64,000 nucleotides of DNA, taken from assembly GCF_947488515.1 (NCBI RefSeq), contig NZ_CANKZF010000002.1, forward strand, positions 1,090,294 through 1,154,293, written 5' to 3'. Source of the stretch: an uncultured Nocardioides sp. GTDB taxonomy: Bacteria; Actinomycetota; Actinomycetes; Propionibacteriales; Nocardioidaceae. The notes below the pieces were generated by a model. That model ran no database searches, had not been told where the DNA came from, and saw only the letters and a list, made by a program, of their open reading frames with translations. This document shows positions 33,572 to 42,600 of the stretch, one piece after another; position 1 is the stretch's first letter, and every line of letters starts with the position of its first letter. Position numbers and translations under genes: made by a program.

Positions 33572-34110
33572 CGCACCCGCGTGACTGCGGCCTCGATGAG
33601 GACGTACATGTCGTCGAACGTCGCCGGCAACGCGTCAACCGGCCACCAGCGCACGTCGAGCGACTCCTCGCTCGTGGCGTGGGCGGCGTCCGGTTCGGCG
33701 GTGGCCAGGAAGCGCACGTCGAGGTGGTGGACGGTGCCGCGGTCGGAGCAGAACTCGACCGCGTGCTCGTCGAGCGACAGTGGCTCCTCGTCGAAGCCGA
33801 ACGACGTCAGCCCGGACTCCTCCACCAGCTCGCGCCGGGCGCCGCCGGCCAGCGAGGTGTCGCCGGGCTCGAGGTGGCCGCCGAAGGCCAGCCACGCGTC
33901 GGCCTTGCGGTGGTGGTTGAGGAGCACCGCGCCGGCGTCGGGGGAGACGACGATCGCGCCGGCAGTGAGGTGGTCGGGGAAGCAGGCCTTGGCCAGGCCG
34001 TCGGGGTGCGCGGCCAGGTGGGCGAGGTAGCGGTCGCGGAGCGCGCCCTGCTCAGGCGTCGGCGCGACCCAGCCCGACAGCGTGGCGACGGCGCTCGCGT
34101 GGAGGGTCAC
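33520..34110 (-). CDS. Nudix hydrolase
   Basis: 196 aa. The Nudix box is GGHLEPGDTSLAGGARRELVEESGL (starting near residue 76). HHRKADAWLAFGG is the preceding strand pair. The substrate is a nucleoside diphosphate linked to an unknown moiety; no family-specific tag is visible. The start ATG 34110 overlaps the stop of the DUF2342 protease gene (ATGA), so the two form an operon. The last 17 residues are encoded in the overlap with the YgjP-like gene. Confidence 0.85.
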   Translation of the reverse strand: MTLHASAVATLSGWVAPTPEQGALRDRYLAHLAAHPDGLAKACFPDHLTAGAIVVSPDAGAVLLNHHRKADAWLAFGGHLEPGDTSLAGGARRELVEESGLTSFGFDEEPLSLDEHAVEFCSDRGTVHHLDVRFLATAEPDAAHATSEESLDVRWWPVDALPATFDDMYVLIEAAVTRVRQSSSTPGGGSSRAAAE

Positions 34111-35441
34111 TCGGCGGGGCGGGTGCCGCTGTCGCCACCGTCGAGCAGGTCGCGCAGGCCGGCGTCGAACTCCGCCTCGGACAGCTCGCCGGGCGTCACC
34201 GAGTCCTCCCGGAAGCCCAGCGGGTCGTCGAGGTCGGCCGCGGTGGGCAGCAGGTGCGGCGACATCCAGACGCCGTCGCGGGCCTCGGCGCCCTGGCGGG
34301 TCCGGAGCGAGCCCCAGAGGACCGACGCGTCCCGGAGCCGGCGGGGCCGCAGCTCGAGGCCGACGAGGGTCGCGAAGGTCTGCTCGGCCGGTCCGCCCGC
34401 GGCGCGCCGGCGGCGTACGGTCTCCTGCAGCTTGGCCGCGGCGGGCATCCGCTCGGCCGTGGCCTGGCTGACGACCTCGTCGACCCAGCCCTCCACGAGC
34501 GCGAGGGTCACCTCGAGCTTCTCCAGCGCGGCCTTCTGCGCGGCCGACGGCTCGGGGTCGAAGAGCCCGCCCGCGAGAGCGTCCTGCATGGCCTCAGGGT
34601 TGGTCATGTCGACCTCGCGCAGCTTGGTCTCCATCCCGGAGGTGTCGAAGTCCATGCCGGCGCCGTACTCCGAGACCGCCCCGATGAGGTGGTCGCGCAG
34701 CCACGGCACGCCGGCGAACAGCCGCTGGTGGGCGGCCTCGCGGAGCGCCAGGTAGAGCAGCACGTCATCGGCGGAGACGTCGGGCAGCTCCTCGGCGAAC
34801 GCCGCGACGTTGGTGGGGAGCAGTGCGGCCTTGCCGATCGGGCCCAGGGGAAGGCCGATGTCGGAGGCGCTGAGCACGTCACCGGCGAGCGCGCCCAGGC
34901 CGCTGCCGACCTGGGAGGCGACCATCGCGCCGCTCGCCTTGCCCAGCATCGCCATGAGGGGGCCGGCGAGCTGCTTCATCTCCTCGGGCATCGCCTGGCC
35001 CAGGGCCTGGGTGGCGGAGCCGGCGATCGGCTCCACGAGCACCTTCCAGACCGGGATCGTCTCGACGATCCACTCGGCCCGCGACCACGCGGCGGTGGTG
35101 GTCACGCCCGAGGGGAACTCGGTGGTGGTGTCGAGCCAGTGGTCGGCGAGGCGTACGGCGTCGGCGACCGCGCCCGACTGCGCGGGGCTGACGGTCGGGT
35201 CGGGCTCCTGGGCCGCGGCCCGGCGGGCCAGGTCGGTGACCGTCTCCCAGTTGACCGGGCCGTCGTGCGGGGCGAAGAAGGACTGCATCTGCGCCATTAG
35301 CGAGTTGAGGTCGGGCAGCCCGCCTCCCGAGCCGAACCCGCCCATCTGGGAGAAGATCTGCTCGAAGGGCGTGCCCTTGAAGGGGTTGTTGTCGTCGGGG
35401 CCCTGACCGGACGATCCGGGACCACCGGGGGTGTCACTCAT
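34107..35441 (-). CDS. Zinc-dependent metalloprotease family (DUF2342, Rv3195-like)
   Basis: 444 aa. Gly/Pro-rich N-terminus (MSDTPGGPGSSGQGPDDN), then a helical DUF2342/zincin_2 body. LREAAHQRLFAGVPWLRDHL (about residues 230-249) corresponds to the family's degenerate HExxH-like helix, with Arg-Glu-Ala-Ala-His here, so zinc binding is uncertain. It has also been annotated as F420-biosynthesis-associated; I see no direct evidence for that. ATG 35441 lies seven bases behind a TACCGT box. It belongs to the conserved block with YlbL and UPF0182 genes. Confidence 0.82.
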   Translation of the reverse strand: MSDTPGGPGSSGQGPDDNNPFKGTPFEQIFSQMGGFGSGGGLPDLNSLMAQMQSFFAPHDGPVNWETVTDLARRAAAQEPDPTVSPAQSGAVADAVRLADHWLDTTTEFPSGVTTTAAWSRAEWIVETIPVWKVLVEPIAGSATQALGQAMPEEMKQLAGPLMAMLGKASGAMVASQVGSGLGALAGDVLSASDIGLPLGPIGKAALLPTNVAAFAEELPDVSADDVLLYLALREAAHQRLFAGVPWLRDHLIGAVSEYGAGMDFDTSGMETKLREVDMTNPEAMQDALAGGLFDPEPSAAQKAALEKLEVTLALVEGWVDEVVSQATAERMPAAAKLQETVRRRRAAGGPAEQTFATLVGLELRPRRLRDASVLWGSLRTRQGAEARDGVWMSPHLLPTAADLDDPLGFREDSVTPGELSEAEFDAGLRDLLDGGDSGTRPAE

Positions 35442-35448
35442 GCCGTCC

Positions 35449-35454
35449 ACGGTA
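35449..35454 (-). promoter_or_regulatory. -10 box of a leaderless promoter (DUF2342 gene)
   Basis: TACCGT on the minus strand, seven bases before ATG 35441. It lies 27 bases from the oppositely directed moaE box at 35481. Confidence 0.45.
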
Positions 35455-35480
35455 CCCACCGCGCCCAGCAGCGGCACCCC

Positions 35481-35486
35481 TAGACT
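35481..35486 (+). promoter_or_regulatory. -10 box of a leaderless promoter (moaE)
   Basis: TAGACT, seven bases before GTG 35494. Confidence 0.5.
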
Positions 35487-35493
35487 CGGTCGG

Positions 35494-35931
35494 GTGAGCC
35501 CCCCCTCGTCCGATGCCGTGCGCCTCGTCGCCATCCGCGACACCCCGCTCGACGTGACCGAGGTCCTCGACGCGCTCGGCGACGACGGTGCCGGCGGCCT
35601 CACCCTGTTCGTGGGCCAGGTCCGCGACCACGACGGCGGGAAGGGCGTCACGGCGCTCGACTACTCCGCGCACCCGACCGCGCTGGCCCGGCTCGAGGAC
35701 GTCTGCCGGCAGGTGGCCGCCGACCACGACGTCCGGGGCGTCGCGGCCGTGCATCGGGTGGGCGAGCTGCGGATCGGTGACCTCGCGGTCGTCGTCGCCA
35801 CGACCGCGGCCCACCGCGGCGACGCCTTCGCGGCCTCGCGCGCCCTCATCGACACGCTGAAGGCCGAGGTGCCGATCTGGAAGCACCAGGTCTTCGACGA
35901 CAAGACGGAGGAGTGGGTCGGCACGCCGTAG
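35494..35931 (+). CDS. moaE: Molybdopterin synthase catalytic subunit MoaE
   Basis: 145 aa. Converts precursor Z (cPMP) to molybdopterin together with MoaD. GGLTLFVGQVRDHDGGKGVTALDYSAHP is the N-terminal signature; AAVHRVGELRIGDLAVVV, HRGDAFAASRALIDTLKAEVPIWKHQ holds the catalytic Lys pair (KAEVPIWK). No moaD or other moa gene is in the window. GTG 35494 is preferred to the earlier ATG 35431, which would overlap the divergent gene's start. Confidence 0.93.
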   Translation: MSPPSSDAVRLVAIRDTPLDVTEVLDALGDDGAGGLTLFVGQVRDHDGGKGVTALDYSAHPTALARLEDVCRQVAADHDVRGVAAVHRVGELRIGDLAVVVATTAAHRGDAFAASRALIDTLKAEVPIWKHQVFDDKTEEWVGTP

Positions 35932-35961
35932 GGCCTCCCGGACCGGACCCCTCGCGGCCCC

Positions 35962-35967
35962 TACCCT
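35962..35967 (+). promoter_or_regulatory. -10 box of a leaderless promoter (86-aa membrane protein)
   Basis: TACCCT, six bases before GTG 35974. Confidence 0.5.
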
Positions 35968-35973
35968 CGACGC

Positions 35974-36234
35974 GTGGAGATCCTGCTGTGGCTCGTGCCG
36001 TCGGCCGTCGTGGCCCTCGCGGCGATGGCGTGGGTGTCGTGGGCCGGGCGGGACGGCCGCGGTGAGGTCGACCGCGACGTCGCCGTCGAGCGCCTCGGCC
36101 GGGCCCTCGCCAAGGAGCCGCCGGCGGGCACCCGTCCTCCGTCGGCACGGGTGCGCGACCGCAGCACCGGCATCGCCGTGCGGCCCAGCCACGGGGCCGG
36201 CCCGGGCGACGGCGCCACCCGACGCGCGTCCTGA
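35974..36234 (+). CDS. Small single-pass membrane protein, 86 aa
   Basis: One N-terminal membrane helix (ILLWLVPSAVVALAAMAWVSW, about residues 3-23) and a basic, Pro/Arg-rich cytoplasmic tail. No recognised domain. It sits between moaE and the YlbL-type protease, a place where short membrane proteins are often found in actinobacteria. The start is supported by a leaderless-type -10 box. Confidence 0.65.
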   Translation: MEILLWLVPSAVVALAAMAWVSWAGRDGRGEVDRDVAVERLGRALAKEPPAGTRPPSARVRDRSTGIAVRPSHGAGPGDGATRRAS

Positions 36235-36282
36235 GCGACGCGCGTTGCCGCGGAGTTGCCGCCGTTTGAGAGAGTTGCGCCC

Positions 36283-37335
36283 ATGACTCAGCGGACCAGG
36301 GCGGGATTGCTCGCGCTGTGCCTGCTGGCAGTGCTCTGGGCGACGGCTGCGTTCGTGCCCCTGCCATACGTCACCTACTACCCAGGACCGACCGTCGACA
36401 TACTCGCCAAGAACGCCGGCAACGAGATCGTCGAGGTCACCGGCCACAAGGCCTACTACGACGACGGCGAGCTGCGGATGACGACCGTCTACGTCAGCAC
36501 GCCGCAGGAGGACGTGAGCCTCCCCGAGCTCCTGCGCGCCTACTTCGACCCCGACGCCGCGGTCTGGCCGCGCTCCTCGATCTATGCCCCCGAGGAGACC
36601 GACGAGTCGAGCGACCGCCAGTCCGAGGCCGCGATGGTGTCCTCCCAGGACACCGCGGTCGCAGCGGCGCTGACCCAGCTCGGCGAGAAGGTCGACCCGC
36701 TCGTGGAGGTCCTCGACGTGACCCCGGGCCTGCCGGCCGACGGCAAGCTCGAGGTGCGCGATGTGCTGCTGCGGGTGGGCGGCACCAAGGTCACCGGCCC
36801 CCAGGACGTCGTCGACGCCGTCGACGCCGCGTCGCCCGGGGAGCCGATCGCGTTCGTCGTACGCCGTGGGAAGAAGGAGGTGGCCGTCGACGTGACCCCT
36901 GAGAAGGTCGACGGTGACCTCCGCATCGGCATCACGCCGGGTGTCGGCTTCGACTTCCCCTTCCAGGTCAGCGTCGACATCGCCGACAACATCGGCGGTC
37001 CCAGCGCCGGGCTGATGATGTCGCTGGCCATCTACGACACCCTCACCCCGGGGTCGCTGACCGGCGGTGCCGACATCGCTGGCACCGGCACCATCACGCC
37101 GGCCGGCAAGGTCGGACCGATCGGCGGCATCCAGCAGAAGATCGCCGCCGCCCGCGACGCCGGCGCGGAGCTGTTCCTCGTCCCGGCCGACAACTGCGAC
37201 GGCATCGGGGGAGTGGATCCCGGCGACATGCGCCTGGCGAAGGCCACCACGATGGACGGCGCCGTGAAGACCCTGGACGACTGGGTCGCCGACCCGGACG
37301 CCGTCCTCCCCAGCTGCGAGGAGACCGCCTCATGA
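36283..37335 (+). CDS. YlbL-type membrane PDZ / Lon-like S16 protease
   Basis: 350 aa. An N-terminal membrane anchor (about residues 8-27), a PDZ domain (about 135-205, GLPADGKLEVRDVLLRVGGTKV) and a C-terminal Lon-type S16 protease domain with catalytic Ser241 (GGPSAGLMM) and Lys276 (AGKVGPIGG). Extracytoplasmic membrane proteolysis is expected. Corresponds to Rv3194c in the conserved gene block. The stop overlaps the next start (ATGA). Confidence 0.9.
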   Translation: MTQRTRAGLLALCLLAVLWATAAFVPLPYVTYYPGPTVDILAKNAGNEIVEVTGHKAYYDDGELRMTTVYVSTPQEDVSLPELLRAYFDPDAAVWPRSSIYAPEETDESSDRQSEAAMVSSQDTAVAAALTQLGEKVDPLVEVLDVTPGLPADGKLEVRDVLLRVGGTKVTGPQDVVDAVDAASPGEPIAFVVRRGKKEVAVDVTPEKVDGDLRIGITPGVGFDFPFQVSVDIADNIGGPSAGLMMSLAIYDTLTPGSLTGGADIAGTGTITPAGKVGPIGGIQQKIAAARDAGAELFLVPADNCDGIGGVDPGDMRLAKATTMDGAVKTLDDWVADPDAVLPSCEETAS

Positions 37336-37979
37336 CGAGCCCCACCGACCCGACCCCCGACGCCGTCCCCGACCGCGGCGCTCCCGACGCGCTCCCGGAG
37401 GACCCGGCCCTGGCTGCCGCGGTCCTCGAGATCGAGGCGCACGTCGCCCAGGAGGGGTGGGACCAGCCGGCGCGGCTGTACGCCCTCGTCGACACCGCGA
37501 CGCTCGTGGCCCAGGAGCCGGCGCTCGCCGCTGCGATGGCGATCGACGGCCCCGGCGACGACGGGTCGTTCACGCCCATCGAGCAGGACGGGCTGCCGCC
37601 CGGCCAGGTGCTCGAGGACGCGTTGCACACCATCGCCTGGCCCGAGAGCGTCGCCGGGTGCGCCGCCGTCATCGAGCGGCTCGTGCTCCCGCCCGAGATC
37701 GACGACGAGATCCCCGACGAGCCCACCGCGGCGGAGCTGTTCGCACGCGAGCACCCCGATCGCCAGGAGGTGCGGATGGTCGCCGGCGTGACCCGCGCCG
37801 GGGCGTCGTACTGCGCCCTGCGCCTGCGCGCTCACGACGACGAGCAGTCGGTGGTCAACGGCACCGAGCTGGTCCCCGGTCTCCTCGACCTCCTCCACGC
37901 GACCCTGAACGACCAGCTGCACGATCCGTCCCACGACCTCACCCACGACACCCAGCCCCGCCCCGACGAGAACCCCTGA
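37332..37979 (+). CDS. PPA1309 family protein
   Basis: 215 aa, acidic and soluble. EIEAHVAQEGWDQPARLYALVDT and WPESVAGCAAVIERLVLPPE are the conserved stretches of this actinobacterial family, named after a Cutibacterium protein. Function is unknown. It is coupled to the YlbL-type protease by an ATGA overlap and followed five bases later by the UPF0182 gene, so all three are probably one operon acting at the cell envelope. Confidence 0.88.
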   Translation: MTSPTDPTPDAVPDRGAPDALPEDPALAAAVLEIEAHVAQEGWDQPARLYALVDTATLVAQEPALAAAMAIDGPGDDGSFTPIEQDGLPPGQVLEDALHTIAWPESVAGCAAVIERLVLPPEIDDEIPDEPTAAELFAREHPDRQEVRMVAGVTRAGASYCALRLRAHDDEQSVVNGTELVPGLLDLLHATLNDQLHDPSHDLTHDTQPRPDENP

Positions 37980-37983
37980 GGCC

Positions 37984-40900
37984 ATGAGCAATCCCTTCGA
38001 CCGACCCAGCGGACCCACCGGACCCGACGGCCCTCAGCGGCCCGGGGGCAACGGAGGATCGGGCGGCGCGCGTCCGGCGACCGCGTCACGCCGACCCGGC
38101 GCGCTGGTCATCACCGCCATCGTCCTCGTCCTCGCCTTCATGCTGCTCAGCGCCTTCGCGTCCTTCTGGACCGAGCGGCTGTGGTTCGGCTCCGTCGGCT
38201 ACCAGGACGTCTTCACGACGCTCCTGCTCACCCGCATCGGGCTGTTCTTCGTCTTCGCCGGGCTGATGGCCGCCGTCGTCGCGGTGGCGATGGCGATGGC
38301 CTACCGCTACCGGCCCGTCCTGTGGCCCGGCATGCCGGGGATGCCCGACGACGGGATGGACCGCTACCGCCAGCTCCTCGCGCCGCGCATGGGCTGGGTC
38401 ATCGGTGGCGCGGCCGCCGTGATGGGCCTCTTCGCCGGCGCGTCGGCGTCAGGTCAGTGGCGCAGCTACTCCCTGTGGCGGCACAGCAAGGAGTTCGGCA
38501 CGAGCGACCCGTACTTCAACAAGGACGTCGGCTTCTACGTCTTCGACCTGCCCTTCTGGCACTACATCGTCGACTTCGTGATGGCCCTCGCCGTCGTCGG
38601 CCTGATCGCCTCGCTGCTGATGAACTACCTCTTCGGCGGCATCCGGCTCTCCGCCCGTCCCGGCGAGCGGCTCACCAGCGCCGCGCAGATCCAGGTCTCT
38701 GCGCTGCTGGCGCTCTTCGTGCTGGCCAAGGCCGTGGACTACTGGCTCGACCGGTTCGACCTGGTCACCAACTCCGGCTCGATCTTCACCGGCATGGGCT
38801 ACACCGACGACAAGGCCGTGCTGCCCGCCAAGGAGATCCTCGCCGGCATCGCGATCGTCTGCGCCCTGCTGTTCCTCGCCAACATCTGGCGGCGCACCTG
38901 GCTGCTGCCGTCGGTCGGCGTCGCCCTGTTCGCGCTCTCCGCGATCATCCTCGGCCTGATCGTCCCGACGCTCGTCCAGGCGATCCGGGTCAACCCCAAC
39001 GTGCCCGACCGCGAGGGTCCCTACATCAAGGCCAACATCGACGCGACGCGTGCGGCCTACCAGCTCGACCAGATCGACGTGCGCGACGTCGGCGGCACGG
39101 CTGTCACCGGTGACGACGAGCTCGAGGTGCTCGACGACACGACGGACGGCATTCCCCTGGTCGACCCGCAGATCGTGAGCGAGATCTTCGAGCAGCAGCA
39201 GCAGGTCCGTGCGTACTACTCGGTGCCCAACGTGCTCGACGTCGACCGCTACGACATCGACGGCAAGGACCGTGCCGTGGTGCTGGGCGTGCGCGAGCTC
39301 GACCAGAGCGGCCTCGCCGAGGGCGACCAGAACTGGTCCAACCTCCACACCGCCTACACCCACGGAAACGGTGTGATCGCGGCCTACGCCAACCAGCGAC
39401 CCGAGGACGACTCGGTCCAGCAGACCGGCATCCAGTGGGCCGAGGGCCAGGAGTCCGACGAGGACGCGCTGACCCGCCTCGCGGGCGAGGACGGCTACGA
39501 GACGCGCGTCTACTTCGGCGAGTCGAGCCCGACCTACAGCATCGTCGGCCAGCGGCCCGGCGGGGCGCCGGTCGAGTTCGACCTGCCTCGCGGCGACCGG
39601 AGCGACGAGGAGGTCGCGACGACGTACGACGGCGCTGCCGGCGTCCCGATCGGCAACATCTTCAGCCAGCTGCTCTACGCGGTGCGCTTCAGCGAGCCCA
39701 ACCTGCTGCTGTCGAGCCGTGTGCACGAGAACTCGAAGATCCTCTACGACCGCAACCCGCGCCAGATGGTCGAGAAGGTCGCCCCGTGGCTGACCGTCGA
39801 CTCCGACCCCTACCCGGCCGTGGTGGACGGGCGGATCCAGTGGATCCTCGACGGCTACACGGTCACCGACAAGTACCCCCTCTCCCAGCGCGAGTCGCTC
39901 GAGGAGATGACCGACGACTCCCTGCAGGAGAACACCGGCTTCCAGACGCTGCCGACCGACGAGATCAACTACCTCCGCAACTCGGTGAAGGCCACGGTCG
40001 ACGCGTACGACGGCACGGTGACGCTCTACGAATGGGACGAGGACGACCCGATCCTCCAGGCGTGGGAGGAGGTCTTCCCCGACGTCGTCCAGCCGAAGGA
40101 GGACATCCCCGACGCGCTGACCGAGCACCTGCGCTACCCCGAGGACCTCTTCAAGGCCCAGCGCTTCCAGTTCCAGCGCTACCACGAGACCTCGGCGTCG
40201 GCCTGGTTCGAGGGCTCGAGCCGCTGGGAGGTCCCGAGCGACCCGCAGCGCACCACCCGCCTGCAGCCGCCGTACCGCCTCTTCACCGACACCGGCGACG
40301 GTGAGACCTGGTCGCTGACCTCCGTCTACGTGCCGCGGCGCAAGGAGAACAACCTCGCGGCCTACATGGCGGTCAACAGCGACGCGACCAGCTCGGACTA
40401 CGGCAAGGTCTCGGTGCTGCAGCTGCCCAACGAGCCGTCGGGTGGTCCGCTGCAGATCGCCAACACGTTCGCCACCAACGAGGACGTCAGCCAGGCGCTC
40501 CTGCCCTACACGACGGGCGACGCCGACCGCGTGCCCGGCAACCTGCTGACGCTGCCGATCGGCGACACGTTCATGTACGTGCAGCCGGTCTACACCCGCC
40601 GAGCCGGCGAGTCGAACTTCCCGATCCTGCGCTTCGTGCTGGTCTCCTACGAGGGCAACGTCGGCATCGGCGAGACCCTGCGCGGAGCAATCGCCGACTC
40701 GCTGATCCTCGCCGACGACGGCGGACGGGACCAGAACCAGTCCCCGCAACCCACGGACGAGCCCAGCCCAACCGACGGGCCCAGCGCCGAGCCGTCCCAG
40801 TCGCCGGGCTCGCAGCCGACACAGCAGCCCGGGGGAGATGCCACCGTCGCAGAGCTGCTGCAGCAGGCGAAGGACAAGTTCGCCCAGGCTGACGAGGCCC

Positions 40901-40986
40901 AGCGCCAGGGCGACACGGTGCGGTGGGCCCGGCTGATGGAGCAGGGACGCCGGCTCGTCGACCAGGCCGTGCGCCAGATGGGCTGA
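37984..40986 (+). CDS. UPF0182 family large membrane protein
   Basis: 1000 aa. About seven N-terminal membrane helices (residues 37-335) with SFWTERLWFGSVGYQDVF, the family signature, then a large extracytoplasmic domain (about 340-900) and a Pro/Ser/Thr/Gln-rich C-terminal linker (NQSPQPTDEPSP) ending in a short helix. Family length is 950-1000 aa. No function is established. Corresponds to Rv3193c. This is the last gene before the tRNA and the accessory region. Confidence 0.93.
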   Translation: MSNPFDRPSGPTGPDGPQRPGGNGGSGGARPATASRRPGALVITAIVLVLAFMLLSAFASFWTERLWFGSVGYQDVFTTLLLTRIGLFFVFAGLMAAVVAVAMAMAYRYRPVLWPGMPGMPDDGMDRYRQLLAPRMGWVIGGAAAVMGLFAGASASGQWRSYSLWRHSKEFGTSDPYFNKDVGFYVFDLPFWHYIVDFVMALAVVGLIASLLMNYLFGGIRLSARPGERLTSAAQIQVSALLALFVLAKAVDYWLDRFDLVTNSGSIFTGMGYTDDKAVLPAKEILAGIAIVCALLFLANIWRRTWLLPSVGVALFALSAIILGLIVPTLVQAIRVNPNVPDREGPYIKANIDATRAAYQLDQIDVRDVGGTAVTGDDELEVLDDTTDGIPLVDPQIVSEIFEQQQQVRAYYSVPNVLDVDRYDIDGKDRAVVLGVRELDQSGLAEGDQNWSNLHTAYTHGNGVIAAYANQRPEDDSVQQTGIQWAEGQESDEDALTRLAGEDGYETRVYFGESSPTYSIVGQRPGGAPVEFDLPRGDRSDEEVATTYDGAAGVPIGNIFSQLLYAVRFSEPNLLLSSRVHENSKILYDRNPRQMVEKVAPWLTVDSDPYPAVVDGRIQWILDGYTVTDKYPLSQRESLEEMTDDSLQENTGFQTLPTDEINYLRNSVKATVDAYDGTVTLYEWDEDDPILQAWEEVFPDVVQPKEDIPDALTEHLRYPEDLFKAQRFQFQRYHETSASAWFEGSSRWEVPSDPQRTTRLQPPYRLFTDTGDGETWSLTSVYVPRRKENNLAAYMAVNSDATSSDYGKVSVLQLPNEPSGGPLQIANTFATNEDVSQALLPYTTGDADRVPGNLLTLPIGDTFMYVQPVYTRRAGESNFPILRFVLVSYEGNVGIGETLRGAIADSLILADDGGRDQNQSPQPTDEPSPTDGPSAEPSQSPGSQPTQQPGGDATVAELLQQAKDKFAQADEAQRQGDTVRWARLMEQGRRLVDQAVRQMG

Positions 40987-41035
40987 CCCCCGATTTGGGC
41001 CCGGCCCCCCACCCCTGTAATGTTCTGTTCACCGA

Positions 41036-41109
41036 CGCGGGGTGGAGCAGCTCGGTAGCTCGCTGGGCTCATAACCCAGAGGTCGCAGGTTCAAATCCTG
41101 CCCCCGCTA
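41036..41109 (+). tRNA. Initiator tRNA-fMet (CAT anticodon)
   Basis: Cloverleaf with anticodon arm CTGGG-CTCATAA-CCCAG, T arm GCAGG-TTCAAAT-CCTGC and acceptor GCGGGG/CCCCGC. The unpaired C at position 1 (41036 against T41108) and the three G-C pairs in the anticodon stem are initiator-tRNA hallmarks. CCA is not encoded. Its 3' end is probably the attachment site of the adjacent integrase island. Confidence 0.93.
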
Positions 41110-41114
41110 CAAAG

Positions 41115-41151
41115 TTTCAGGCTCGGAGATCACTGATCTCCGAGCCTGAAA
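41115..41151. terminator. Perfect 37-base palindrome behind tRNA-fMet
   Basis: TTTCAGGCTCGGAGATCA (41115-41132) and TGATCTCCGAGCCTGAAA (41134-41151) are perfect 18-bp inverted arms around one base. With AAAG before it, it serves as a terminator for the tRNA, in either direction. Confidence 0.7.
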
Positions 41152-41292
41152 GCATTTGAGAATTGATCCGACTGCCACAAACTGGCCATAAACCCCGCGG
41201 TGGGGGGCCACAAACCCACCTCAGCTGCCGGCGCCATGGGACATCGTGGAGCAGAGTGGGACCGTGTGGCTCCACCCGTGTACCTCATCGGC

Positions 41293-41730
41293 ATGGACAC
41301 CCACGCCACCCTGAGCAGCCTGGAGCCCCTGCTCAGCATCGAAGAGCTCGCCGAGTACCTCCACGTCCCGGTGCCCACCATCCGGGACTGGCGCACCGGC
41401 GGCAAAGGCCCCTGCGCGATCAAGGTTGGGGGACGCGTCCGTTTCGCCACCTCGGACGTCCTGGCTTGGCTGGTCAGTCAGCGCGAGACGGAGCCCGGTC
41501 ACGGGCCGGGTGGGGGTGAGCTGAGATGCCCCGGCCACGGACACCGATTGGAACGTTCGGGGAATCCACCTCGAGACCCTTCCCGGCGGTCGGGGTCGCG
41601 CCACCACACGGTTCCGGGACTACGACGGCCAGCTGCGGCGCGTACGAGCCACGGCCAGCAGCCCGCGCGCCGCCGAACGCAAGCTCAAGGAGCAGCTCGC
41701 GGCGCGGACGAAGATCGTCGGTCACGGTGA
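41293..41730 (+). CDS. xis: Excisionase-like HTH (MerR/HTH_17) protein, tail altered
   Basis: 146 aa as the frame stands. Residues 1-65 form an HTH_17 excisionase: LLSIEELAEYLHVPVPTIRDWRTGGKGPCAIKVGGRVRFATSDVLAWL. After about residue 75 the sequence is Arg/Pro/Gly-rich and overlaps the integrase in another frame, so the original stop near 41520 has probably been lost by an indel. ATG 41293 is chosen directly before the HTH. It lies between tRNA-fMet and the integrase, the usual order in actinobacterial integrative elements. Confidence 0.7.
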   Translation: MDTHATLSSLEPLLSIEELAEYLHVPVPTIRDWRTGGKGPCAIKVGGRVRFATSDVLAWLVSQRETEPGHGPGGGELRCPGHGHRLERSGNPPRDPSRRSGSRHHTVPGLRRPAAARTSHGQQPARRRTQAQGAARGADEDRRSR

Positions 41731-42600
41731 GCTCAGTCCAGCCAGCTCGTTCCGGCACCTGGTCGACGTCTGGCTCGCCGACCTGGACCTCGAGGGAGGG
41801 CTGGCACCCAGCACCCGAGCCCTCTACGAGCGCAGCATGATGCAGCTGGTCCTACCAGCCTTCGAGCACTACGCCCTGCGCGAGATCAGCGTCCACAAGG
41901 TCGATCGGTTCATCAAGACCCTGGCCCAGACCAAGAGCTACAGCATGGCGAAGCAGGCCCGCACTGTCTTGAGCCTGGCGTTCGGGATGGCTGTGCGGTA
42001 CGACGCCATGCGCGCGAACCCCGTCCGCGACACCGCGCGCCTTCGCAAGCCGCCCGGGCAGGCACTGTCGCTCAACGTCGAGCAGATCGACCGAATTCGG
42101 CGTGCCGTGCGCGGTTGGCGGCGAGAACAAGGTCTGCCCGGCCCACCGCCCGATGGGCAGCTGGAGGACATCATCGAGGTCATGCTGGGCACCTCCGCAC
42201 GCATCGGTGAGGTGCTCGCCATCCGTCGGAGCGACGTCAACCCCACGACAACACCCGCGACGGTCCGGCTGTGCGGCACGATCGTCTCGCCGACCGGAAA
42301 GCCCACCCGCCGGCAGCCACACCCGAAGACCGCGACATCGACCAGAACCGTGTCCGTGCCCTCCTTCACCGCCGAGGTCCTGCGGGCACGGCTGTCGAGG
42401 ATCGCCTCCTCCGATCCGGACCACCTGATCTTCTTCAGCCGGAACGGGACCCCGCTGACCACCAACAACGTTCGCCGTCGGCTGCGGGCCGTCCTGAGTG
42501 ACGAGGGTATCGACGGGGTGACCCCGCACTCGTTCCGCCGCACCGTCGCCACCGTGCTCGACAGGGCCGGCGGCGCGGACCTGGCCGCCGAGATGCGGTA
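41526..42600 (+). pseudogene. int: Tyrosine integrase, frameshifted and lacking the catalytic tyrosine
   Basis: Starts MPRPRTPIGTFG at 41526. A missing base near 41562 shifts the frame. It resumes as HLETLPGGRG ... RFRDYDGQLRRVRATA and continues through the SAM-like core domain (STRALYERSMMQLVLPAFEHYALREI) into the catalytic domain. Arg of GTSARIGEVLAIR and HSFRRTVATVLDRAGG are present, but after LAAEM (about 42592) the homology stops, before the expected LGH...Y. Foreign sequence follows: MGAWTYTVTLADGTERKVTG with a stop at 42705 reads as the end of another gene in a third frame. Inactive remnant of the element inserted at tRNA-fMet. Confidence 0.82.

Noticed and set aside
41115..41151. 37-base palindrome as a phage attachment core
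   Set aside because: It lies outside the tRNA, is perfectly symmetric and placed as a terminator; integrases of this kind normally use the tRNA 3' end itself.
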